In this document: positions 32,445-42,586 of the stretch, one piece after another
Layout of the letters: each line of letters starts with the position of its first letter
Position numbering within the stretch: position 1 is the stretch's first letter
NCBI GenBank assembly: GCA_028876385.1
Contig: JAGWSF010000046.1
Location: 1 to 60,110 of the forward strand
Source of the DNA: Acidobacteriota bacterium
GTDB lineage: Bacteria > Actinomycetota > Acidimicrobiia > Acidimicrobiales > Palsa-688
Length of the DNA stretch: 60,110 nt
Reading direction: 5' to 3'
The notes under the pieces: model-generated
What the model was told of the DNA's origin: nothing
What the model saw: only the letters and a program-made list of their open reading frames with translations
The model's database searches: none
Position numbers and translations under genes: made by a program

Positions 32445-32972
32445 TCAGCCGTCCCGCCCCCGGCCGGCCCGGTACTCCCCGACCGCCCACAGGTCGGTGA
32501 CGACGCGAGGATCGAAGCGGGCCCAGCCGCCGTCATCGCCGAGCACCACGGCCACATCCCGGGGATTGCGCTGGCGGACTATCCATCCCCCGTCGAAACG
32601 GGTGACCCGGCCGATGTCAGGAAGTTCCCGACCGAAGTCCTCGAGGCGTCCGAGCAGGTCCGCCGGCAGGTCTCCGGCGTCGACGCCGCGGAAGCCGGGG
32701 TCGGGGATCACCCGCACCTCCCCGCTGTCGACGGCGGCGTTGTGACGGTCCGTTCGGTTCTTCACGTACACCACTGTCGCCACGACCATCCCGACCACGA
32801 ACACCGCCGCGGTGGCCCCGGCCCGAAGCCCGAAGGCCGACCCCAGGGCGATCAGGACCAGCGGGCCGACCACCGTGACCGCCCGGGTCGGTGCGGTCAG
32901 GTTCGACCACTGCGCCCGCACCGACGGCAGCCGCCCGGGGTAGAGATCGTCCCGGCGTGGAGGGGATATCAC
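32445..32972 (-). CDS. Hypothetical membrane protein
   Basis: About 175 aa from GTG 32972. Two hydrophobic helices (VVGPLVLIALGSAFGL and TAAVFVVGMVVATVVYV) follow a basic N-terminus, and a soluble C-terminal region of ~110 residues contains RFDGGWIVRQRNPRDVAVVLGDDGG. No family is recognised. Its start is only 27 bases from the divergent SDR start, so the promoters overlap. The frame is open far upstream, but that part lies antisense to the SDR gene and is not protein-like. Confidence 0.65.
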   Translation of the reverse strand: MISPPRRDDLYPGRLPSVRAQWSNLTAPTRAVTVVGPLVLIALGSAFGLRAGATAAVFVVGMVVATVVYVKNRTDRHNAAVDSGEVRVIPDPGFRGVDAGDLPADLLGRLEDFGRELPDIGRVTRFDGGWIVRQRNPRDVAVVLGDDGGWARFDPRVVTDLWAVGEYRAGRGRDG

Positions 32973-32999
32973 GCTCTGAAGTGTGGCAGGGTGACGGCT

Positions 33000-33746
33000 G
33001 TGCCCACCACCATCGACCTCACCGGCAGAGTGGCGCTCGTAACCGGCGCTTCCAAAGGCATAGGGGCGGGAATAGCCCGCCTGCTGTCCGAAAGCGGAGC
33101 ATCGGTGATGCTCTCCTCGCGAAAGATCGAATCCCTCGAGGAGGCCGCCGCCCAGATCGGGGGCGACACCGCCGTGTTCGCCGCCCATGCCGGGCGACCA
33201 GAGGAGGCTCAGGCCTGCGTGGCCGCCACCATCGAACGCTTCGGTGGCCTCGACATCCTGGTCAACAACGCCGCCACCAACCCCTACTACGGCCGGGCCA
33301 TAGACATCGACCTGCCCCGATTCGACAAGACGGTGGAGGTGAACCTGCGCGGCCCGCTGGTGTGGACCCAGGAAGCCTGGAAGCAGGCCATGTCCGAGCG
33401 GGGCGGATCGGTGATCAACATCTCGTCCATCGGCGGACTGCAGCACTCCGGCCCGATCGGCATCTACGACACGACCAAAGCGGCGCTCATGCACCTGACC
33501 CGCCACCTGGCGTCCGAGCTGGGCCCGAAGGTCCGGGTCAACGCCATCGCCCCCGGCCTGGTGAAGACCGATTTTGCGAGGGCGCTGTGGGAGCCCGGAG
33601 GGGAGGACGCCGTCCGCCCCTGGCCGCTGCAGAGGCTCGGCGAGCCCTCCGACATCGCCGGCGCGGTGCTCTTCCTGTGTTCGGACCTCGCTTCGTGGGT
33701 CACCGGCGAGGTGCTCGTCGTCGACGGAGGGGCGCTGCTGGTCTGA
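33000..33746 (+). CDS. Short-chain dehydrogenase/reductase (SDR)
   Basis: A 248-aa classical SDR from GTG 33000, with AGGG eight bases upstream (GTG 32991 possible). It has TGASKGIG (NAD(P) binding, 15-22), NNAATN, catalytic Ser in INISSIGG, YDTTK as the YxxxK pair, and PGLVKTDFA. It reduces or oxidises a carbonyl/alcohol substrate with NAD(P)(H) in the cytoplasm; the substrate is not predictable. A strong hairpin follows it, shared with the convergent downstream gene. Confidence 0.88.
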   Translation: MPTTIDLTGRVALVTGASKGIGAGIARLLSESGASVMLSSRKIESLEEAAAQIGGDTAVFAAHAGRPEEAQACVAATIERFGGLDILVNNAATNPYYGRAIDIDLPRFDKTVEVNLRGPLVWTQEAWKQAMSERGGSVINISSIGGLQHSGPIGIYDTTKAALMHLTRHLASELGPKVRVNAIAPGLVKTDFARALWEPGGEDAVRPWPLQRLGEPSDIAGAVLFLCSDLASWVTGEVLVVDGGALLV

Positions 33747-33781
33747 TTCGCCCGACTTCCCCGACAGGCCTTTCGCGGAAG

Positions 33782-33818
33782 GCGCCGATCGGGGAGGCCT
33801 CACCTCCCCGCTCGGCGC
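33782..33818. terminator. Bidirectional hairpin between convergent genes
   Basis: GCGCCGA (33782-33788) pairs with TCGGCGC (33812-33818), and GGGGAGG (33791-33797) with CCTCCCC (33803-33809), around a CCTCA loop, with a 2x2 internal mismatch. It lies between the SDR gene and the convergent gene at 33839, so it can terminate both. Confidence 0.6.
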
Positions 33819-33838
33819 GTCACCGGTCCAGCGAGGAA

Positions 33839-34294
33839 CTAGGGTCGCTTGAGGGTTCCCTCTTCCTCGGCCTTGGCCATGTCCTCGAGCTCCTGACCGG
33901 GGTTGGCCGCAGCGTAGGCCTGGCAGGCGAACCAGTAGATGTTGTTGCCCTTGTACTGCTGGAGCACGTCGAACAGCATCATGTCGCCGCCGACGATCTC
34001 GACGTCCTGGGCGGCCGGACCCGACCACACGCTCTCGCTCGCGAAGTCGCTCTCCCGGAGCGTCTGGGTCAGATAGTTGTAGGCGATGTCACCCGGCTCG
34101 AGATGCCAGGTGGCGCTGCTTTGATTTGCGATCAGCCGGTCCTTCGTACTGAGCGCCCCTTCGTCGGCCACATCGGGGTCCATGGACTCGCCTGGATCCT
34201 GGAACAGGAACAGGTGTGTCCCATCCGGGATCACCACGAAACCGTCGGACGCGTCCCAGCCTCCGTGACATCGACCTACCACAACTTCAGGCAT
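33839..34294 (-). CDS. Putative adhesin Stv-domain-like protein
   Basis: A 151-aa protein from ATG 34294 with a strong GGGGAGGT upstream. It opens VVVGRCHGGWDASDGFVVIPDGTHLFLFQDPGE, here split as HGGWDASDGF and VIPDGTHLFLFQ, which resembles the Stv domain (an HGG...VP.GT..FY pattern) found in proteins linked to secreted toxins and adhesins. The rest includes YWFACQAYAAANPGQ, reminiscent of the domain's C-terminal Cys-containing strand. No signal peptide is present. Two other short unknown genes lie nearby on the same strand, beyond tRNA-Ile. The Stv match is from memory and moderate. Confidence 0.6.
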   Translation of the reverse strand: MPEVVVGRCHGGWDASDGFVVIPDGTHLFLFQDPGESMDPDVADEGALSTKDRLIANQSSATWHLEPGDIAYNYLTQTLRESDFASESVWSGPAAQDVEIVGGDMMLFDVLQQYKGNNIYWFACQAYAAANPGQELEDMAKAEEEGTLKRP

Positions 34295-34501
34295 TGCCTA
34301 CCTCCCCTGTAACCGAAAAATTCAGTCAACCAGGCTGGACCTTAGTCCCGAATGGAACGGGCCCGGACCACCCGCGGTTTCTCCCCTCAGGCGCACACCG
34401 CGCTCGGCGCCAATGCGCCTCCATGAAGTCCCGGTTCTCCGAGCGGGATCCACCGCCTCATTGAGTTGCTAGGCGGGACCGCTGACCGCCAATTTTCTCG
34501 G

Positions 34502-34575
<74 letters not shown>

Positions 34576-34694
34576 TAACGATTCACCGTAAAGGATTCCC
34601 CGGGGACGAGGCCAGTCGGATTCACCGATGACCCCGCCCGTCCCGGCGGCTCGCCCAAGCCCCGACCCGGCGGGTCGGGGCCCGGAGGCGGCGG

Positions 34695-35225
34695 CTAGAA
34701 CATGCCGATCTGGGAGATCTCGCTCAGGTCGGCGACGGCGGCCGTGGCCTGCTCCAAACACGCCTTCAACGTGTAGTTGACGGAGCTGGCCTTGCTCGAA
34801 ACGTCGCTGCTGACGGAATCGAAACCGGTGCCGTCCTCCTCGACGGCATCTCTCGCCATGGTCCAGCCCCGGACCTGATCGGTGTCGATCTGGTTGAACG
34901 CGAAATTGCATTGATTGACCGCGCTCAGCGCGTCCTCGGACGCGGCGATGGCGTTCTTGTTGGCGAACCGCCGCTGGTTGCCCTTCAGCTGGAGACCCTC
35001 CAGCTCGCCGACCGACTGGGACATCACGCGAGCCGCCTGGTTAACCAGTGCGTTGACCGAGTCGGAGTTGTCCGGGTCGGTCAACTCGAGGAACTTCACG
35101 CCGTCGTTGGAGTTGGCCGCGGCGATCAGAAGGTCGAAGGCGTCCACGGCGGCGGAGCCGGCACTGTCGGCCTCCGACCAGGTCCCGGCGTGGAAATCCT
35201 TCCAGTCCTGCTTGGAAACACTCAT
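34695..35225 (-). CDS. Hypothetical helical protein
   Basis: A 176-aa acidic protein from ATG 35225 with an AGAGAGAG ribosome binding site. The whole sequence is predicted helical, with long amphipathic stretches (DSVNALVNQAARVMSQSVGE, SSVNYTLKACLEQATAAV). It lacks a signal peptide, and WXG or YxxxD/E secretion motifs are not evident. It follows a 55-aa gene on the same strand 90 bases away. The cluster of this gene, the 55-aa protein and the Stv-like protein around tRNA-Ile has no recognised function. Confidence 0.6.
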   Translation of the reverse strand: MSVSKQDWKDFHAGTWSEADSAGSAAVDAFDLLIAAANSNDGVKFLELTDPDNSDSVNALVNQAARVMSQSVGELEGLQLKGNQRRFANKNAIAASEDALSAVNQCNFAFNQIDTDQVRGWTMARDAVEEDGTGFDSVSSDVSSKASSVNYTLKACLEQATAAVADLSEISQIGMF

Positions 35226-35315
35226 TTGCTCTCTCTCTTACTGCTGTGGGTGGACATGGCCTCACCGGGCGGCCGATCACAGGTACCGGACCACCCGCCA
35301 AACGCTGGACTGCGC

Positions 35316-35483
35316 CTATTCGAAGGACACGCCGGCGCGGTCGGCGGCGGCCTGAACCTGCTCCTCGGACGCGTTGCCGAGCAACTCCCAGTCGGCGTCG
35401 CTACGGTCATCCTCGTCCTTCTGCATCACCGCGACCAACTGGTCGACCACCGGGTCTGACTGCTCGTCTGAGACATCACTCAT
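35316..35483 (-). CDS. Small acidic protein
   Basis: A 55-aa protein from ATG 35483, preceded by AGAAGGG. It is acidic, with two short predicted helices (PVVDQLVAVMQ and SEEQVQAAADRAGV). The size and composition recall small regulatory or peptide-type proteins, but no family is recognised. It is the first gene before the 176-aa helical protein and probably cotranscribed with it. Confidence 0.5.
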   Translation of the reverse strand: MSDVSDEQSDPVVDQLVAVMQKDEDDRSDADWELLGNASEEQVQAAADRAGVSFE

Positions 35484-35779
35484 CGTCTGCACCCTTCTAG
35501 AAGCCCTCGAGAGGTCGGACGACATCTCGAAGTCCCGAAGTTAGCCGTTCCCCAGCGTTAGCCCTCCCGGCCCGGCCACCCGGGTGGAGTCCGGCCCAGG
35601 TGGGCTCCGGCTTTCTCAACAGGGCGATGAACCCGTGGCTCCGTCCGCTCTCGAGGCTGACCACCCGTGGCCCGTCGACACGTTCGGGGCGACGGCAGGG
35701 GCTGGCCGGCGGCGCCCCCATCTAGCACGATGGACCCCACCCGGAGATCCTCGGGGTCCGAACCGACCAGGAGAAACCC

Positions 35780-36685
35780 GTGAAGCACTGGTTCACCTAC
35801 CCGCTCGTCGCCCATCCCTCCAACCCGGAGTTCATGAGCCGGCGGGCGGTGATCCGCCTGGCCACCGCCGCCGATGCCGCCCGCTTCGACGGGATCGGCT
35901 TCACCGATCACCCGGCTCCCTCGGACAAGTGGCTGAACGCCGGCGGTCACGACGCCCTCGACCCTTTCGTGGCCCTCGCCGCGGTCGCCGCGGTGACCGA
36001 ATCCATCCGCCTGATCCCGAACATCGTGGTCCTCCCCTACCGCAACCCCTTCCTGGTGGCCAAAGCCGCGGCCAGCCTGGACCTGATCTCCGAGGGTCGC
36101 TTCGTACTGTCCGTCGCCACGGGATACCTGCGCAGCGAGTACCGCGCCCTCGGGGTGGATTTCGAGCGGCGCAACGCCATCTTCGACGAGTCGCTCGCGG
36201 TGCTGAGAGGGGTGTGGGCGCAGGACCGCTTCGCCTTCGAAGGCTTCGACTTCGTGGCCGGGGGCGTGTCGGCCAACCCCAAGCCGGCCCGCGTGCCCAT
36301 CTGGATAGGCGGCAACAGCGCCCTCACCCGGCGGCGGGTGGCCACGGCGGGTGACGGGTGGAACCCGTTCCCGGCCCCGGCCCAGCTCGCCCGCACCGCC
36401 CGCACGGTCCCCCTGGAGGGCCTCGACGACCTGATCCCGATGCTCGAGGATCTGTGGATCCAGGTCGAGCGGGCGGGCCGGGACCGCTCCGACATCGACG
36501 TGGTGTTCACGACCGGACTGCCGGGACCGGCCGAGGCCGGCTTCGACGCCGGTCAGCACCTCGAGAAGCTGGACCAGATGGCGTCGCTCGGCATCACCTG
36601 GACCAACGTGGGCATACCCGGCGATTCCATCGACCACGCCGTCGAAACCATCGAGCGCTACGGCCGGGAGGTGATCTCCGGCTGA
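35780..36685 (+). CDS. LLM-class F420-dependent oxidoreductase
   Basis: A 301-aa luciferase-like TIM-barrel protein. The typical features are RFDGIGFTDHPAPSDKW near the N-terminus, LIPNIVVLPYRNPFLVAKAAASLD (two adjoining motifs of the family), SEGRFVLSVATGYLRSEYRALG, and PIWIGGNS. These proteins use reduced F420 or FMN for hydride transfer to unknown substrates. Actinobacteria carry many paralogues, and a second one lies at 47314-48240. It is transcribed towards the tRNA-Asn gene. Confidence 0.87.
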   Translation: MKHWFTYPLVAHPSNPEFMSRRAVIRLATAADAARFDGIGFTDHPAPSDKWLNAGGHDALDPFVALAAVAAVTESIRLIPNIVVLPYRNPFLVAKAAASLDLISEGRFVLSVATGYLRSEYRALGVDFERRNAIFDESLAVLRGVWAQDRFAFEGFDFVAGGVSANPKPARVPIWIGGNSALTRRRVATAGDGWNPFPAPAQLARTARTVPLEGLDDLIPMLEDLWIQVERAGRDRSDIDVVFTTGLPGPAEAGFDAGQHLEKLDQMASLGITWTNVGIPGDSIDHAVETIERYGREVISG

Positions 36686-36689
36686 GACG

Positions 36690-36762
36690 CTCCGGGGGAG
36701 GGACTCGAACCCCCAACCTAGTGGTTAACAGCCACCCGCTCTGCCGATTGAGCTACCCCGGA
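36690..36762 (-). tRNA. tRNA-Asn(GTT)
   Basis: A complete minus-strand cloverleaf: acceptor TCCGGGG/CCCCGGA, D arm AGCTCAATCGGCAGAGC, anticodon loop CTGTTAA (GTT) and T arm GTTCGAGTC, with discriminator G as expected for Asn. CCA is not encoded. It lies just downstream of rpoD. Confidence 0.95.
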
Positions 36763-36806
36763 AGGACGGCCCAAACCCTACCAGGAACGCGGCGGCGCAC
36801 CGCGTC

Positions 36807-38045
36807 TCACTCCTCGTCGAGGTAGTCCCGCAGATGGCCCGAGTGCATGGGGTGGCGCAACTTGGCCAGCGTCTTGGACTCGATCTGGCGGATGCGCTCC
36901 CTGGTCACCCCGAACTCGCGGCCCACCTCCTCCAGGGTGTGCATCTCGCCGTCGTCGAGCCCGAAGCGGAGCCGGACCACCTTGCGCTCCCGTTCGGTCA
37001 GCTCGCCGAGGGCCTGGTTGACCGCCTCGTTGAGCATGGCCCGGGCCGCCGCTTCGGAGGGCGCCACCGCCGCCTGGTCCTCGAGCAGGTCCGACAGGCT
37101 GAAGTCGTCCTCGCCCATGGGCTGCTCCAACGAGACCGTCTCCTGGCTCACCCGCAGGATCTCCCGCACCCGCTCGGGGGTCATCTCCACCCTGGAGGCG
37201 ACCTCCTCCTCGGTCGGTTCGCGCCCGAGATCCTGCAGCAGCTGGCGCTGGGTGCGCAGCACCTTGTTGATGGTGTCGACCATGTGCACCGGTATCCGGA
37301 TGGTCCGGGCCTGGTCGGCGATGGCCCGGGTGATGGCCTGGCGGATCCACCAGGTGGCGTAGGTGGAGAACTTGAAGCCCTTGGTGTGGTCGAACTTGTC
37401 CACCGCCCGCATGAGGCCCAGGTTCCCCTCCTGGATGAGGTCCAGGAAGGCCATGCCCCGGTTGCGGTAGCGCTTGGCTATGGAGACCACCAGGCGCAGG
37501 TTGGCCTCGATGAGGATCCGCTTGGCCGCGATGCCCTCCCGGCGCAGCCGCTCGTCCTCGCTGACCCGGGCCCGGTCGGCGAGCAGGGCGCTGTCCTCGC
37601 CACCGCTCTCCTCGAGGCGGGCCGTGGCAGCCAGGCCGGCGACCACGCACCGGGCCAGGATGACCTCCTCGGCGGCGGTGAGGAGCGGCACCTTGCCGAT
37701 CTCCTTCAGGTACATGCGCACCGGGTCGTAGGTCCCGCCGGAATCCGCCTCCCGCCGGAATTCCGAGGCGTCGCGCAGCCGGCTCCGGGGCCTGGTCCGC
37801 TCGGCGACCACCGCCCGGGCCGATCCGGGGCCCTCGTCGGGCAGCAGCTCCAGGTCGGGCGGCTCGCGCTCCACGTCGTCGCGGTACTCGATGCCCTGGG
37901 CTCTCACCCGGGCCACCGCGGTGGCGATGATCTCCGGGGTCAGCTCCACCGAGCCCAGCACCGAAAGTAGGTCGTCGGGGGTGAGGTAGCCGCGCTCCCT
38001 GCCGATCAGCAGCATGGCCACGAAATCCCCGGTCAGCTCGCTCAC
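36807..38045 (-). CDS. rpoD: Primary sigma factor RpoD (SigA)
   Basis: A 412-aa group 1 sigma-70 factor. Region 1.2 is [17 protein letters not shown]. Regions 2.1-2.4 include [17 protein letters not shown] and [21 protein letters not shown], which bind and melt the -10. Region 3 follows, and region 4.2 has [20 protein letters not shown], which binds the -35. The N-terminal ~100 residues carry a short 1.1-like acidic part, with no long Lys/Ala-rich extension as in some actinobacteria. The GTG start overlaps the dnaG stop by three bases, the classic macromolecular synthesis pairing of replication and transcription initiation genes. Confidence 0.95.
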   Translation of the reverse strand: MSELTGDFVAMLLIGRERGYLTPDDLLSVLGSVELTPEIIATAVARVRAQGIEYRDDVEREPPDLELLPDEGPGSARAVVAERTRPRSRLRDASEFRREADSGGTYDPVRMYLKEIGKVPLLTAAEEVILARCVVAGLAATARLEESGGEDSALLADRARVSEDERLRREGIAAKRILIEANLRLVVSIAKRYRNRGMAFLDLIQEGNLGLMRAVDKFDHTKGFKFSTYATWWIRQAITRAIADQARTIRIPVHMVDTINKVLRTQRQLLQDLGREPTEEEVASRVEMTPERVREILRVSQETVSLEQPMGEDDFSLSDLLEDQAAVAPSEAAARAMLNEAVNQALGELTERERKVVRLRFGLDDGEMHTLEEVGREFGVTRERIRQIESKTLAKLRHPMHSGHLRDYLDEE

Positions 38046-39901
38046 GTCATCGACCCCGTCACTGCCGGGTCCCCGGCGTGACGCTCGACGAGCCAGGCCA
38101 CCAGGTGCTCCTCGGCCTCTACGGCCTGAGCGTGGCGGGTCACGTCATCGGCCCGCATGCGCTCGAGGCCCAGCTTCAGCCAGGTGATGGTCGGCGCGTA
38201 GGACGCCTGATCGGCCGGCGGGAGCTGGCGCATCTCCGACTGCAGCTCTCTCAGCTCCCGCTGCACGGCCCGCTCCACCAGTCGGATGGCGACGTCGTCG
38301 GGGTCGGCGTCGCTGTCCTCGACGGCCAGGCGCTGCAGGAGTCCCGCCACCTGGGGGTCGGCCGCCTCGATGGCCTGGTGCAGGTCGGCGGTGGCCCGGA
38401 TGACCTCGAAAGCGTTGGCCGCCAGCACATGGGAGAACAACGGGCGTTCGAGCCTGCCGACCACCTCGTCGCGTCGGTGCACGGCCAGCCGGAGGGCCTC
38501 GAGCTCGGGCCCGCTCAGCCCGACGGCGGGCGTCTCGGCCGGGGACGGCCCGGGCCGCGGGTCCGGGCGGCGCGGATCCCGGCTCGGCGCCGGTCGGCCC
38601 TCGGAGGCGACGTCGACCGGTCCGGCCTCGGCCATGGCCCGCAGCCGGTCGGCGTCCACCCGGCAGCGGTCGGCGACGTCCATCAGGTACTGGTCGCGCA
38701 CCAACACGTCGGGGTGGGCGCCGATCATGGCCACCGCCGACCCCGCGGCGCGCGACCGGCCCTCGGGGGTCGAGAGGTCGCTTCGGGCCAGCAGCCGGTC
38801 GAGACGGAAGCCCAGGTAGGGGCGGGCCTCGTCCACTGCGGCCATGAGGGCCGCCGGGTCCCGCCGGGCCACGTCGGCGGGGTCGTCGCCGGAGGGGAGG
38901 CCGATGACCCGGATCTCGACCTCGTAGCGCTTCTCCCACTCGTAGAACTTCTCGGCCGCGGCCTGCCCGGCGCTGTCGCCGTCGTAGGCCAGGAGGATGC
39001 GTCGAGCGAAGTTGGTCAGCTGCTTGATGTGGCCCTCGGCCAGCGCCGTGCCGCACGTGGCGACCGCCTCCTCCACGCCGGCCTGCTGCAGACCGATCAC
39101 GTCGGTGTAGCCCTCGCAGACCACCACCCGGCCCTTCTCCACCACCGCCCGCTTGGCCCAGTTGAGCCCGTAGAGGGTGCGGCTCTTGTCGTAGACCGCG
39201 GTGTTGGCGGTGTTCTTGTACTTGGGCATGCGCCCCCCCGGCAGCATCCGCCCGCCGGCACCGACGGGCCGGCCACCCGGGTCGAAGATGGGGAACAGTA
39301 TCCGGCCCCGGAAGAAATCGGTGTAGCGGCCCTTCTCGTCGACGGTCGCCAGGCCGGCGTCGACGAGCACCGCCGGAGGCACCCCGAGGCCCCGGACCAG
39401 GCGGTCCCAGCCCTCCGGCGCCCAGCCGATGCGGTAGCGCCGCACCACGTCACCGTCGTAGCCGCGCTCGCGCCGCAGGTAGCCCCGGGCGGCGCGGGCG
39501 TCGGGCGAGGTGAGCAGGCACTCGTGGTACCACTGCACGGCCGCCTCCAGGGCCTCTTGGATCCGGTTGCGCCGCTGGCGGTCGCGGCCTCCCCCGGTGG
39601 CGTCATCGTCGTAGCGGAGGGTTACGCCGGCCCGGGCGGCCAGCTTCTCGATGGCCTCGACGAAATCGAGGTGCTCGGTCTCGCGCAGGAACGATATGGC
39701 GTCACCTTTGGCCCCGCAGCCGAAGCAGTAGTACAGGCCCAGCTCGGCGTTGACCGAGAACGACGGGCTCTTCTCGGCGTGGAAGGGACACAGCCCGGTC
39801 CAGCGGGTGCCCACTCTGCGCAGGGCGAGGTGTTCGCCGACGAGGGCCACGAAGTCCGTGGCCGCCCGGACCCGGGCGATGTCCTCCTCGACGATGCCCA
39901 T
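38042..39901 (-). CDS. dnaG: DNA primase DnaG
   Basis: A 619-aa primase that makes RNA primers at the replication fork. The N-terminal CHC2 zinc-binding domain has [11 protein letters not shown] and [11 protein letters not shown]. The catalytic core carries the RNA-polymerase basic motif and a TOPRIM domain with [13 protein letters not shown] and [12 protein letters not shown], giving the metal-binding Glu and Asp residues. The C-terminal ~200 residues, after a Pro/Arg-rich linker, form the helicase-binding region. It is followed directly by rpoD, with overlapping stop and start. Confidence 0.95.
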   Translation of the reverse strand: MGIVEEDIARVRAATDFVALVGEHLALRRVGTRWTGLCPFHAEKSPSFSVNAELGLYYCFGCGAKGDAISFLRETEHLDFVEAIEKLAARAGVTLRYDDDATGGGRDRQRRNRIQEALEAAVQWYHECLLTSPDARAARGYLRRERGYDGDVVRRYRIGWAPEGWDRLVRGLGVPPAVLVDAGLATVDEKGRYTDFFRGRILFPIFDPGGRPVGAGGRMLPGGRMPKYKNTANTAVYDKSRTLYGLNWAKRAVVEKGRVVVCEGYTDVIGLQQAGVEEAVATCGTALAEGHIKQLTNFARRILLAYDGDSAGQAAAEKFYEWEKRYEVEIRVIGLPSGDDPADVARRDPAALMAAVDEARPYLGFRLDRLLARSDLSTPEGRSRAAGSAVAMIGAHPDVLVRDQYLMDVADRCRVDADRLRAMAEAGPVDVASEGRPAPSRDPRRPDPRPGPSPAETPAVGLSGPELEALRLAVHRRDEVVGRLERPLFSHVLAANAFEVIRATADLHQAIEAADPQVAGLLQRLAVEDSDADPDDVAIRLVERAVQRELRELQSEMRQLPPADQASYAPTITWLKLGLERMRADDVTRHAQAVEAEEHLVAWLVERHAGDPAVTGSMT

Positions 39902-39929
39902 GATCTGAGCCTAGGACCAGCGCTGGTCG

Positions 39930-42557
39930 TCAGGCGTTGGTTATGACGGCCTGGGCCGCCGCCAGGCGGGCAATCGGCACCCGGAAAGGCGAACAGGAGA
40001 CGTAGTCGAGGCCGACCCGGTAGAAGAAGTCGATCGATTCGGGGTCGCCGCCGTGTTCCCCGCAGACCCCCAACTTGAGCGCAGGCCGGGCGGTTCGGCC
40101 CCGGGTCACCGCGTCCTGCACCAGTTGGCCCACCCCGGTCTGGTCGATGGTCTCGAAGGGGTTGCGCTTGAGCAGCCCCTGCTCGAGATAGGCGGCCATC
40201 ATGCGGCCCTCGACGTCGTCGCGGGAGAAACCGAAGGTCATCTGGGTGAGGTCGTTGGTCCCGAAGCTGAAGAAGTCGGCCTCCTCGGCCAGCTCGTCGG
40301 CCCGCACCGCGGCCCGGGGCGTCTCCACCATGGTCCCGATCAGCACCTCGGGCTTCTTGCGCAGACCCTTGGTCTCGGCGGCGATGGCGTCAGCCACCCA
40401 GGAGCGGGCCAGACCCAGCTCCTGACGGGTGACGGTGAGCGGGATCATGATCTCGACCTTGGGCTTGCCGCCGGCCTTGACCCGCTCGGCCGCGGCCTGC
40501 ATCAGGGCCCGCACCTGCATGGCGTACAGGCCCGGCTTGATCACCCCGAGCCGGACCCCCCGGGTGCCGAGCATGGGGTTGAACTCCTGCCAGTCACGGG
40601 CCGCGGCGAGCAGCTTCTTCTCCTCGTCGGAGAGCCCGACCGTCGCCTCTTTGATCTCCAACTCCGACAACGACGGGAGAAACTCGTGGAGGGGCGGGTC
40701 GAGGAGGCGCACCGTGACGGGCAGCCCGTCCATGGCCTCCAGGATTGCCACGAAGTCCTGCTTCTGGGCCACCCGCAGCTCCTCGAGGGCGGCGGTCTCC
40801 TCCTCGGCCGTCGACGCCATGATCATGCGCCGCACGATGGGCAGGCGGTCCTCGGCGAGGAACATGTGCTCGGTGCGGCACAGACCGATGCCCTCGGCGC
40901 CGAAGGCCCGGGCCTGAACCGAATCGGGGCCGTTATCGGCGTTGGCCCGCACCGCCAGCTTGCCCTTACGGATCTGGTCGGACCACTTCATGATGGACTC
41001 GACGGGACCCTCCATGGTGGGTGTCTCCACCGGCCACTCGCCGAGGGCGATCTGGCCGGTCTTGCCGTCGATGGATATGTAATCCCCCTGGCGCACCGTG
41101 GTGCCGCCCAGCGTGAAGCTGTCGGAGGAGATGCGCACCGACTCGGCACCGACCACCGCCGGCTTCCCCCAGCCGCGGGCGACGACGGCGGCGTGGCTGA
41201 CCAGGCCACCGCGGGAGGTGAGGATTCCCTGGGCGGCGATCATCCCGTGGACGTCCTCGGGCGAGGTCTCGCTGCGGACCAGGATCACCCGCTCGCCCCG
41301 ACCGGCGGCCTCGGCGGCGGCGTCGGCGCTGAAGACGACCTGGCCCACGGCCGCGCCCGGCGACGCGCCGAGACCGGCGCCCAGCGGCTTGTCCGGCCAG
41401 TCGGAGAACTGGGGGTGCAGGAGCTGGTCGAGGTGATCGGCCGTCACCCTCATGACGGCCTCCTCCTTGGAGATCTTCCAGCCCCGCTGCTTGGTCATGT
41501 CCACTGCCATCTGGAAGGCCGCAGCACCCGTCCGCTTGCCGACCCGGGTCTGGAGCATCCACAGCTTGCCCTGCTCGATAGTGAACTCGGTGTCGCACAT
41601 GTCGCGGTAGTGAGCCTCGAGCCGCTCGAAGATGCCCATCAGCTCCTTGAAGATCTTGGGGAAGATGGTCTTCAGATCGGCGAGCGGCAGCGTGTTGCGG
41701 ATACCGGCGACCACGTCCTCGCCCTGGGCGTTGACGAGGAAGTCGCCGTACTCGCCCTGGGCGCCGGTGGCCGGGTCGCGGGTGAAGCCGACCCCGGTCC
41801 CCGACTGGTCGTCGCGGTTGCCGAACACCATGGTCTGCACGTTGACCGCCGTGCCCAGATCGTGGGCTATGCGCTCACGGACCCGGTAGGCGACGGCCCG
41901 CGCCCCGTTCCAGGAGCGGAACACGGCCTCGATGGCGCCGCGCAGCTGGTCGGCGGGGTCCTGCGGGAAGGGGCGGCCGGTCTTCTGCTCGACCACCTGC
42001 TTGTAGACCTGGCACAGGTCCTGGAGGGCGGCGGCCGGGACCTCGGCGTCGCTGCCGGCGCCGGCGCGGTGCTTGGCCTCCTCGAAGGGCCCTTCGAACA
42101 GGTCGGCGTCGAGGCCGAGCACGATGCGGCCGTACATGGAGATGAAACGGCGGTAGGAGTCGTAGGCGAAGCGTTCGTCGCTCGTCTGCTCGGCCAGGCC
42201 CTTGACCGACGCATCGTTGAGACCGAGGTTGAGGACGGTGTCCATCATCCCCGGCATCGAGAACTTGGCGCCCGAGCGCACGCTCACGAGGAGCGGGTCG
42301 GTCGGATCGCCCAGCCTCTTGCCCATGGCCTTCTCGAGCTTGCGCACCTGCTTGGCCACCTCGGCGTCGAGCTCCTCGGGCCACCCCCCGACCATGTAGG
42401 CCCGGCAGGCGTCGGTGGTGATGGTGAAGCCCGGGGGCACCGGCAGGCCGAGCACCGAGGTCATCTCCGCCAGGTTGGCGCCTTTGCCGCCGAGGAGATC
42501 CTTCAGCTCCATCGGGGGGCGGCGGTGCTTGTGGTCGAACGAGAAGACGAGGGCCAT
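39930..42557 (-). CDS. ppdK: Pyruvate, phosphate dikinase
   Basis: An 875-aa enzyme interconverting pyruvate, ATP and phosphate with phosphoenolpyruvate, AMP and pyrophosphate. The N-terminal ATP-grasp domain has GGKGANLAEMTSVLGLPVPPG, here LLGGKGANLAEM. The central swivelling domain carries ILTSRGGLVSHAAVVARG with the phosphorylated His, and the C-terminal PEP/pyruvate barrel has LCRTEHMF, EIMIPL and CGEHGGDP with the catalytic Cys. The length is typical. It acts in gluconeogenesis or reversible glycolysis. It lies alone between dnaG and glyS on the same strand. Confidence 0.95.
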   Translation of the reverse strand: MALVFSFDHKHRRPPMELKDLLGGKGANLAEMTSVLGLPVPPGFTITTDACRAYMVGGWPEELDAEVAKQVRKLEKAMGKRLGDPTDPLLVSVRSGAKFSMPGMMDTVLNLGLNDASVKGLAEQTSDERFAYDSYRRFISMYGRIVLGLDADLFEGPFEEAKHRAGAGSDAEVPAAALQDLCQVYKQVVEQKTGRPFPQDPADQLRGAIEAVFRSWNGARAVAYRVRERIAHDLGTAVNVQTMVFGNRDDQSGTGVGFTRDPATGAQGEYGDFLVNAQGEDVVAGIRNTLPLADLKTIFPKIFKELMGIFERLEAHYRDMCDTEFTIEQGKLWMLQTRVGKRTGAAAFQMAVDMTKQRGWKISKEEAVMRVTADHLDQLLHPQFSDWPDKPLGAGLGASPGAAVGQVVFSADAAAEAAGRGERVILVRSETSPEDVHGMIAAQGILTSRGGLVSHAAVVARGWGKPAVVGAESVRISSDSFTLGGTTVRQGDYISIDGKTGQIALGEWPVETPTMEGPVESIMKWSDQIRKGKLAVRANADNGPDSVQARAFGAEGIGLCRTEHMFLAEDRLPIVRRMIMASTAEEETAALEELRVAQKQDFVAILEAMDGLPVTVRLLDPPLHEFLPSLSELEIKEATVGLSDEEKKLLAAARDWQEFNPMLGTRGVRLGVIKPGLYAMQVRALMQAAAERVKAGGKPKVEIMIPLTVTRQELGLARSWVADAIAAETKGLRKKPEVLIGTMVETPRAAVRADELAEEADFFSFGTNDLTQMTFGFSRDDVEGRMMAAYLEQGLLKRNPFETIDQTGVGQLVQDAVTRGRTARPALKLGVCGEHGGDPESIDFFYRVGLDYVSCSPFRVPIARLAAAQAVITNA

Positions 42558-42586
42558 CCCCTGATACTACGACCCGGCGCAGGGCC

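Noticed and set aside
32973..34028. N-terminal extension of the membrane protein at 32445
   Set aside because: The frame is open, but it is antisense to the SDR gene, which has full motifs. The extension is Arg/Gly/Pro/His-rich.
38078..39946. Long plus-strand open frame opposite dnaG, and similar ones opposite ppdK (40053-42749), glyS and dinG
   Set aside because: Composition is Gly/Val/His/Leu-rich without domains and mirrors the codon bias of the real genes on the other strand. These are GC-rich shadow frames.
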